Source: Calycina herbarum (Eukaryota; Ascomycota; Leotiomycetes; Helotiales; Pezizellaceae). Taken from it: a stretch of DNA of 64,000 nucleotides. The DNA lies in the NCBI GenBank assembly GCA_001414485.1, contig LLEY01000007.1:310001-374000 (forward strand), written 5' to 3'. The notes under the pieces were generated by a model. That model did not search any database and was not told where the DNA came from. It saw nothing but the letters and a program-made list of their open reading frames with translations. Numbering within the stretch: position 1 is the stretch's first letter; each line of letters starts with the position of its first letter. The position numbers and the translations under genes are program-made. This document shows, piece by piece, positions 57,601 to 64,000 of this stretch.

Positions 57601-58221
57601 GTTGGCTCGCGGCTGCTTAAAGTGGATGCGGAGACATTGTCTCTGTGTTTTGTTGAGAAGCAATTGAACTGCACCCGCAGACGGATGCGAAAATTCGTGT
57701 TCAAGTGCGTGGCGGGCTGGACGAGGCCTTGGAAACGCATGGTGAAGTGGCAGTTGAGAGCGAGCCGCAAATAGGAGAGCGGCTGTGAAGCTATTCGTTG
57801 ATAGGGCAGAATAGGGCAGAATAGGGCAGAATGATGGGGGAGGATAAAAGCGGCGGCTAATCCAATCGACCTGGGTAGCCATGTAACGTCGAAGTGCTAC
57901 CTATACTAAAACCATATATACCACTAAATGTATTGGAAGAGAGTTTTACACGTTAAATGTCCTCATGTTTATTATTCGAGGGATAATTGATACCTCGCAA
58001 GGTTCATTCTGTTGCAAACGCGCCTTGTGAAGCTATTCGCCCCACCCCCGCGTTCTGCTTGGAGGTACCAGCCGTACCAGCCGTACCAGGCAGTTGCCGC
58101 TGAGCTCGCCACTTCAAAGCATCCCACCGAGCCCACCTCAACGCCTTCTTCAACTCCAACCACCTCAACACCGCATTGCATTACAACGCACAAAGAACAA
58201 CTCGAGCTGTCAGATCCCAAC
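57601..58221. promoter_or_regulatory. Divergent promoter with short tandem and direct repeats
   Basis: Contains three copies of ATAGGGCAGA (57801-57830), three copies of a GTACCAGCC unit (58065-58090) and a 14-bp direct repeat TGTGAAGCTATTCG at 57784-57797 and 58026-58039. Both neighbouring genes have open in-frame extensions into this region, but these carry no recognisable sequence. Confidence 0.4.
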
Positions 58222-59787
58222 ATGGCCTCTGATCCAGACCGCCGCAATGACCCGGACGACAGACAAAACAACAACAACGAATCGAACCCTCCAAACCCCT
58301 TCATCAGATTCCGCCAATTCGCAGACGCCCAAGTCGGTTCATTTCTGCAAGGCTTAATCGGCCTACCATCTGCCTTTTCGAAGAATACCTCTGGAAATAC
58401 GAGATGGGCCGATTTCGATGACGACCTCCGCCGGCGCGATGATCTCCAAACGCGACAGAAACAGCTGAAGAGCGCGGATGCTCAGCGGAACCAGCTGGAA
58501 GAATTGGATGAAGAGGGAAATATACCAGTGAAGAAATGGACCGGAAAAAGTTCCTCGCCGTATCCCCCACAAATGGATAAGGCTACCGCCGCGGCCCTAC
58601 CTCTCTACTCGCCTGTCCACAAGTCGCTCTTCTCCCACTTGCCTCAACTTGGAGACAACGAACCCTCATTCAAGCCCTCCAACCTCTTGAATGGCATCCG
58701 CCAACCATTTCTCCCAGAATACTGGCCCCTGAAGTTAAAGCCAGAGCAAAAATCCCCCGACTTCATGGCCAACCTCCGATACGCCACCTACAACGAATTA
58801 AACAGCCATCCAATCTATCAGTCCAACTACTCGCTACTCCCATACCTCCTCTTCTCGCCTTATTCGCCGTTGAAACTCGACCACGAAGCGGACCATCTCC
58901 CGAGCAATTCGAAGCCTGATAATTTCCCATACAGCATCGCTTTCGAAGACTTGATCATGACAACACATGGTCGTGCGGCACTGAACCTGCCTCATCCATC
59001 TCCTAGGGCCCAAAGCCCACGTGATGGCATGTCATGGATCTCTCTCTTTCATGGGATAGGTATCCTCCAACAAAAAGAGGCGAAAACGATGAACGAGGAG
59101 ATAGTGTGGGATTTCCCTACTTCCTCTCCTACCCTTCAAAAAATCAAATCCCATTATGAGGAACCGGAGACGGAACAGGATATGTACAATTGGTTTCTCC
59201 GATCCGTTACTTCACCGGCAGGTATCGCGGATGCGGTGGAGTCCATTGTTGAGAACATCTTCTCGGATGGCGAGCTGGGTAAACTTATGAATGATATTAA
59301 AGATATGCGGGGTATCACCACACCGGAAGGTCGACAGGGTCTGAGAGATAGCCTCAGTGCTAGCAATAATAAAGATATCCGGGAAATAATGCTCGAACTT
59401 GAGAGAATCGGTCTCCTCCCTCCTGCGTCCGAGCGAAAGGATGTTACGACTGAGACTGAGACTGATCGTACGGAACGAGCCAATGTTGATACCTCAGAAA
59501 AAGAAGTATCCGAGATATCGAAACCAATCCAAGACCCAAATAAAGTCATCTCCTCAAGCACCACCTCAGAGCACTACACAAACGAGGATGGATCTGTGGA
59601 TACCACCGTCACTGTATGGAAAAAATACGCGGATGGGAGGGAAACTTGTACCACTACTAGTCATAGTGAGGATCGACCTTCAGCATCAGTCGGATCAGAA
59701 CAAAATTCTAAGTCTGACAACAATGCAGAGGAGGTAGGGGATAAGACCAAGGATGGGAAGACATCTAAGGGTTGGTTTTGGAATTGA
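58222..59787 (+). CDS. Fungal protein of unknown function with a DGSVDTTVTVWKKYADGRE tail, 521 aa
   Basis: Intronless from MASDPDRRNDPDDRQNN. I chose this ATG because the upstream in-frame part contains the tandem repeats. Order: an acidic Asn-rich start; FIRFRQFADAQVGSFLQGLIGLPSAF; a charged segment; a long middle part with Pro-Leu-Tyr strings (SNYSLLPYLLFSPYSPLKL) and SWISLFHGIGILQQKEA; YNWFLRSVTSPAGIADAVESIVENIFSD; and a C-terminal GSVDTTVTVWKKYADGRE followed by Ser/Lys-rich tail ending GWFWN. The tail vaguely recalls the DGS...T...ADGRE ends of small mitochondrial membrane-associated proteins such as yeast Mpm1. I hold that loosely. Confidence 0.68.
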   Translation: MASDPDRRNDPDDRQNNNNESNPPNPFIRFRQFADAQVGSFLQGLIGLPSAFSKNTSGNTRWADFDDDLRRRDDLQTRQKQLKSADAQRNQLEELDEEGNIPVKKWTGKSSSPYPPQMDKATAAALPLYSPVHKSLFSHLPQLGDNEPSFKPSNLLNGIRQPFLPEYWPLKLKPEQKSPDFMANLRYATYNELNSHPIYQSNYSLLPYLLFSPYSPLKLDHEADHLPSNSKPDNFPYSIAFEDLIMTTHGRAALNLPHPSPRAQSPRDGMSWISLFHGIGILQQKEAKTMNEEIVWDFPTSSPTLQKIKSHYEEPETEQDMYNWFLRSVTSPAGIADAVESIVENIFSDGELGKLMNDIKDMRGITTPEGRQGLRDSLSASNNKDIREIMLELERIGLLPPASERKDVTTETETDRTERANVDTSEKEVSEISKPIQDPNKVISSSTTSEHYTNEDGSVDTTVTVWKKYADGRETCTTTSHSEDRPSASVGSEQNSKSDNNAEEVGDKTKDGKTSKGWFWN

Positions 59788-61375
59788 GTGATAGGTAATG
59801 TGAATTGAACTGAATTATACGGGTGGGATGGGCGTTGATTTTGTGGGCTTGATGGTTGGAGTATTGATGGGAATATATGGGAAATATGATGTTATGAATA
59901 TCGCCTCTTTAATATTTGGGCACAAGGAGGAGTCTTGGCATTTGCTGCTTGTATAATAAAATTTTATGAACATCTTTTTTTCTTGTAACTTTTGATGCGA
60001 GGATTTCCAATTCTGCGTGCGCTATCTTAGGATGTAGGTTTCTGGTTTTGTCTTTGTTGCTCACTCTTTTCCTAGTTCGGAGAAGAAGATCTAGGTTGTT
60101 GCGTGAAGAAGCGGGCTGTGAGTCGTGTGGAGACGGAGAAATTGAGAAGTCAAGATGGGGTACCCAAGAGAGAAACCAACGACCACGAGTCTGAGGGAAA
60201 GAATGAGACGCTTTATTGCCTCGAGGTGAAAATGGGAAGAAGCGAGCCTTAGCGACCTCAGGCTAGGAAGGCGGGGTAAGGAAGGAGTAACCTGAATTTG
60301 TGGACATGTCTGAGAAGAAAGAGTTGAAGGGAAGACAGACTTGGTCAAGTCCTACTCAGCTAGGGAAGGAACAACCTCGAGTCCACAACTAGACGTATCG
60401 AAATTGCTTTTATTACGACTATGATTGCTGAAAGCTCAAAGACACCATGAGTCCCCGATACTACTCCAATACTCTGTTCGTAGGATGAGGTATCAAGGAG
60501 AATAATCAAGATACAAACTCTAACCACTGTCAAAATACATATTAACAGGACTTGACCTAGAATTGAAGATATAATTGTAGTTATTAGTATTTTTATTTAC
60601 TTAGCCTCCCTTCGCGCTTGCTCTAGACGACCAAGGCGAATTCATTTCACAGGATAGCAAATAGTCGATAATTGAAAATAAAGGTCACAAGGGAAAATAA
60701 AGAGAAGGTTCTCGGAAGGTGGTAATTAAGCGAGAAGTAAATATTGTTGAACACCGCCTCTCGCTGATTTTCCTTGCCAATGTCTTTTGTAAGAGGGACA
60801 ACGAAGGTATAGTAGTAATAGAGAGAGTGCTAGGTGGATGTAGATAGCTTTGGGTATATACGATGTTACCTCTTTTCACTTTATACTTTTGATACTTTTT
60901 AGCGGATTCTTTCAGAACACCCCAGTCTGAGGAATTAAGAACTTGTGTTGCTTATTCTTCTAAATCCATTTGGTTCCGGGAATATTTAGTATTAGGAAGA
61001 TCTTTTCCATTCTCATTAATTGGGATAGTATTGAATCGAACTTTTCTTTCATGATGTCAAGTGGTGGGGCCACGGGGTCAGTCAGGTTATGGACTTTGAG
61101 GGGAAATGGCTTCACAATTAAATAAGATGAGTGATTCACAATTAGCTGAGACAAGTGGATAGCACGGAAATATTATTCCTTCAGAAGACCATTGAATTTA
61201 CCGTGCTCCTGAAGTATATAAAGCCTTGTATCGTAGTCTTGTCTCTTGACTTCCTTTCTATCCTCCATGAATACTCTTCAAGTTTTGCTTAATCCACCCT
61301 GAACAGCAATCATCAACAACAATTATTAACAACTTATAACACGTTATCCAGTTATGAACAGCCATATGTGTCGTC
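59788..61375. other. Intergenic region with scattered repeat motifs
   Basis: No gene supported. Members of the dispersed motif family lie at 60280-60292 (GGAAGGAGTAACC) and 60364-60376 (GGAAGGAACAACC). A TATATAAA at 61215-61222 probably serves the gene at 61376. Confidence 0.4.
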
Positions 61376-61806
61376 ATGCAACTCGCAATCTTACTTCTCA
61401 GCTTCCTTAGCTTCTTCACCTCCGTAAGTCCTACTATTAACACTGAGCTTCCCATCTCCAACTCATGAGTCTTAAACTGACAACATATACTTACTTCCAG
61501 ATCCTCTCTGCTCCTGATCAGCTCCGCTATCGCGAGGAGCCATGGACTTGTACCGGCACATGGGGCGGTCGTGAAGTCACCGTCACAGGCACAATCCAAG
61601 AACTCGCACAAATGAAGGCGCTTTATCCTGATTTCGATCCCTTCATTGGTGCTCCTGAACCTGAATCTGAATCGCGTGCTGCCCACCACACCCGAAACAA
61701 AGTTCGTTGTACCCTCTCATATTCTCTCCTAATTATTTGTATTGCATGGATGGGGTTGATTGGACTGGAGCGGTATATTTTTGATCGATCAGCTAACGAA
61801 AATTAA
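61376..61806 (+). CDS. Small protein with signal peptide and possible C-terminal membrane segment, 117 aa
   Basis: Exon 1 (61376-61423) encodes MQLAILLLSFLSFFTS, and exon 2 starts at 61501 after a GTAAGT...TTCCAG intron, giving a signal peptide ending near ILSAPDQ. The middle has WTCTGTWGGREVTVTGTI and an acidic Pro/Glu stretch. The end has a hydrophobic segment (TLSYSLLIICIAWMGLIGL), so it may be membrane-tethered rather than free. Alternatively an intron near HTRNK may remove that segment. A TATA box stands 160 bp upstream. Family unknown. Confidence 0.5.
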
Positions 61807-64000
61807 AGGACTAAATCATCTGCTGCCTAGTGGCAGGCCAATCCTGGATACCTGCATATAATAGTTACCTCGTCGATGATATAGCATTCATCAAGACCCA
61901 TGATATTTGTCTCGTTGATGCTCGTTCTTGTTGTGGGTATTCTCCGAGCTCTTTCTTCTTCTTTCGGGTTGTTTCAGAAGGATTAAGTACTTCCTTCTAA
62001 CAATCCTATTACTTCCCCAGACATACCTCTAGAAATGGCAATGCTGACTCCAAGATCATCCGTAGCGAGATTAAGTTGTGATAGAGGAAACGCCATTTAT
62101 CTCTGCAATGATGCGAGTTGTCCTCTCTCGCTGATCAAGTTCTTCATTCCTTTGTTTGGGCTTGGCCGTAGAGTGAGAGCAAAAAGCTAATAATTCCTTA
62201 ATTGAACCCCTACCCGATCCTACCGAAATGTGATTACATCGCTTCTTATGCCCAGGATTTACTTGATGGATGTTCGCATAATGATGGTGACTATTTGGAG
62301 ACTTGTGGGCAGGAATTTGATTCGGATAAAATGATTGACTTTGAGGTGTGCAGATAATGTTGCTATCCATAACGGAGATTGTTAAGCGAGACGTACTCTT
62401 ATCCTCCAGCTGGCTGGATGCGAGATGAGTATTGACAGGGCCGGGCTGCAGTAATTCTTTAGGCTGCTGGAAAGCTTGAATGAGCTTTGCACAAAAGGCA
62501 ATCCTGGGGATTGATGATTACACTTATTTTGAATATTGGCGGACTTGGATGGGTAATAAGGTCCGGACTTATCATTTTTGCGAGGGTTTGGATGAGTGGT
62601 GAGGAACTCGGCTTTTGGTGTAACTGAATTGGAATTCTTTTGATCGCTTAAGTTTCTCTTGCTTTGAGGTCAATTAATTTAATGTGCAAATTAGGAAAGG
62701 GGGTTTGACATCATTCTTGGCAACGACGGAGAGCTTCTTGCCAGAAGAAACAGGATTATTGGTGGAAAGGTTTAAAACTGTAAAACAATTGAGGTTCTAT
62801 ATTTTACTCTCCCGGGTTACTGATATCGGTCAAGCTGAGAGTTGGAGTGATAGCTGACAGTGAGGGATCGTTTAAAGAGCACAGTTGACGGAGACTTGAA
62901 TTAAAAGTGATCCCATCAACAGAACAGAATTCGGTGAACTACAGGCAGCAGTGAATTATCTAAACAATTAAAGTCCATCAAGGAAGCGACTCGCGTGTTA
63001 AAAAAATATTGAAAACTTATTATGAGGAAAAGAAAGAATATGACTTTTTCCGTCCAAATGTACGTTCGTTTTTTTAAAAATCAAAAATATGAGGGGGCAA
63101 ATGTGGCAGACAATAAACCAACTTTACGGGGCTGAGGTGACAGATCTCAGGATGATATACCAACTCAACAGGGTCGTGTTCGGTGGCAGGTCTCCTTGAA
63201 GGACTGTTTACTAACTAGGATAGGTCGAATCAAGCTGACTTAAATCGCTTGGTTCGATAGCTATTCCCTACTTACTTGAATATAGATAGTAAAGTTTTGT
63301 TTGTGGACTTTTGTGGGACCCTACAACCAATGAGGTGGCAAGTGGAAATGGAAGGGCAAAGTGAACTCAACATCACCAAACTTACACCCCAAACTGGTCT
63401 AACTTCTTTCAACCTTCCATTTTGGAACAATGTCCCCGTCACAGTGCTTACATGACAACTTTTCCGTTCTAGTTGTCCCCAATATTCACCTGTGGAAGTA
63501 GCATTTTCAAGATTCTTGATATTTTAACCAAAACCCTTTCTATCAATATCAAGTGGAAGACAAGACGAAATCGTGAAGAATTGACACAGCAAGATACACG
63601 AACTCTATACTAGAAATTCGAATCTGAGTCGAAACATGGTGGAAAGATGCTAAATAGTTGCATGAGCATCGCGATGAGAGAGACTTGTTCGCAATATTGT
63701 GTAGTTTACTCCCTTGAATTCGATGAAAGGCGACTTCTAGCTTAAATAGAAATACAATCCTTTCCTGGCAGTTGATTCAACTTTTTAGGTGGTTCAGATC
63801 CCAAGGCGCAAGTCTAGATCAAATATTATAAGCAATTCAAGCTATTCGTAGGTTACCTGCAAGTAGCCGATATCAAAAGGGTGGTCTATTGGTAAGTCAC
63901 CTCGAATTGTCGTTTCTGGAAAGTTTTCAGCTATTCATGGGTGACCTAAAAATAGAACTGCATTATCCCCTACGATAACACCGGAAATTTGCGCTGAGAC
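61807..64000. other. Right-end region without supported features
   Basis: I see no convincing coding frame, repeat, tRNA or element. The sequence is moderately AT-rich and may be promoter or decayed sequence for a gene beyond the edge. Confidence 0.4.

Noticed and set aside
61258..61689. 143-residue minus-strand frame
   Set aside because: It is antisense to the small signal-peptide gene, which has a TATA box and a clean intron.
1..64000. CRISPR arrays, rRNA genes, bacterial-type operons
   Set aside because: None seen; the sequence is fungal nuclear DNA with introns throughout.

Overview
This window is nuclear DNA of a filamentous ascomycete. Genes are interrupted by short GT-AG introns of about 45-140 bp, often with CTAAC/CTGAC branch sites. 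The families seen (galactosaminogalactan enzymes, AA12 oxidoreductase, Zn2Cys6 regulator, fungal CorA-like proteins, DUF1688/URC4) and the AT-rich relics with C-to-T style nonsense changes all fit. A leotiomycete (Helotiales-like) source is my inference from protein style, not something I could test.

Left part (1-7 kb): the window opens with the 5' half of an Agd3-like polysaccharide deacetylase, followed on the same strand by an Sph3/spherulin-4-type GH135 hydrolase with an N-terminal membrane anchor. These two families work together on galactosaminogalactan (GAG), so this looks like one edge of a GAG cluster that continues to the left. A secretory lipase follows. From 7.6 to 23 kb: a multi-intron CorA-like channel protein with one reading-frame break, a histidine-rich membrane protein, an interrupted unknown gene, an RBR-type E3 ligase gene with an in-frame stop just before its RING2, a small unknown gene, a secreted AA12 PQQ-type oxidoreductase and a four-cysteine secreted protein.

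From 23.7 to 43.7 kb: an epoxide hydrolase and a Zn2Cys6 regulator are divergently transcribed across a 640-bp promoter with three copies of a shared motif. Then come an auxilin/Swa2-like clathrin-uncoating factor, a URC4 (DUF1688) gene and a large SNF2-type helicase with an unfamiliar N-terminal region. Two small inverted-repeat elements with matched arms lie at 31.6 and 32.5 kb.

From 44 to 53 kb: three BTB/POZ genes share the same intron plan. Two are broken or interrupted. They are interleaved with a small Cys-rich gene, a degraded Tc1/mariner copy with perfect 36-bp inverted ends, and a 431-bp hAT-type MITE with an 8-bp target duplication. From 53.3 to 56 kb is a gene-free tract with diverged copies of a dispersed motif (GGTCGTTCCTTCC and its complement) that also forms inverted pairs elsewhere in the window. 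The right end holds two divergent conserved-unknown genes and a short secreted/membrane protein; the last 2 kb shows nothing I can support.
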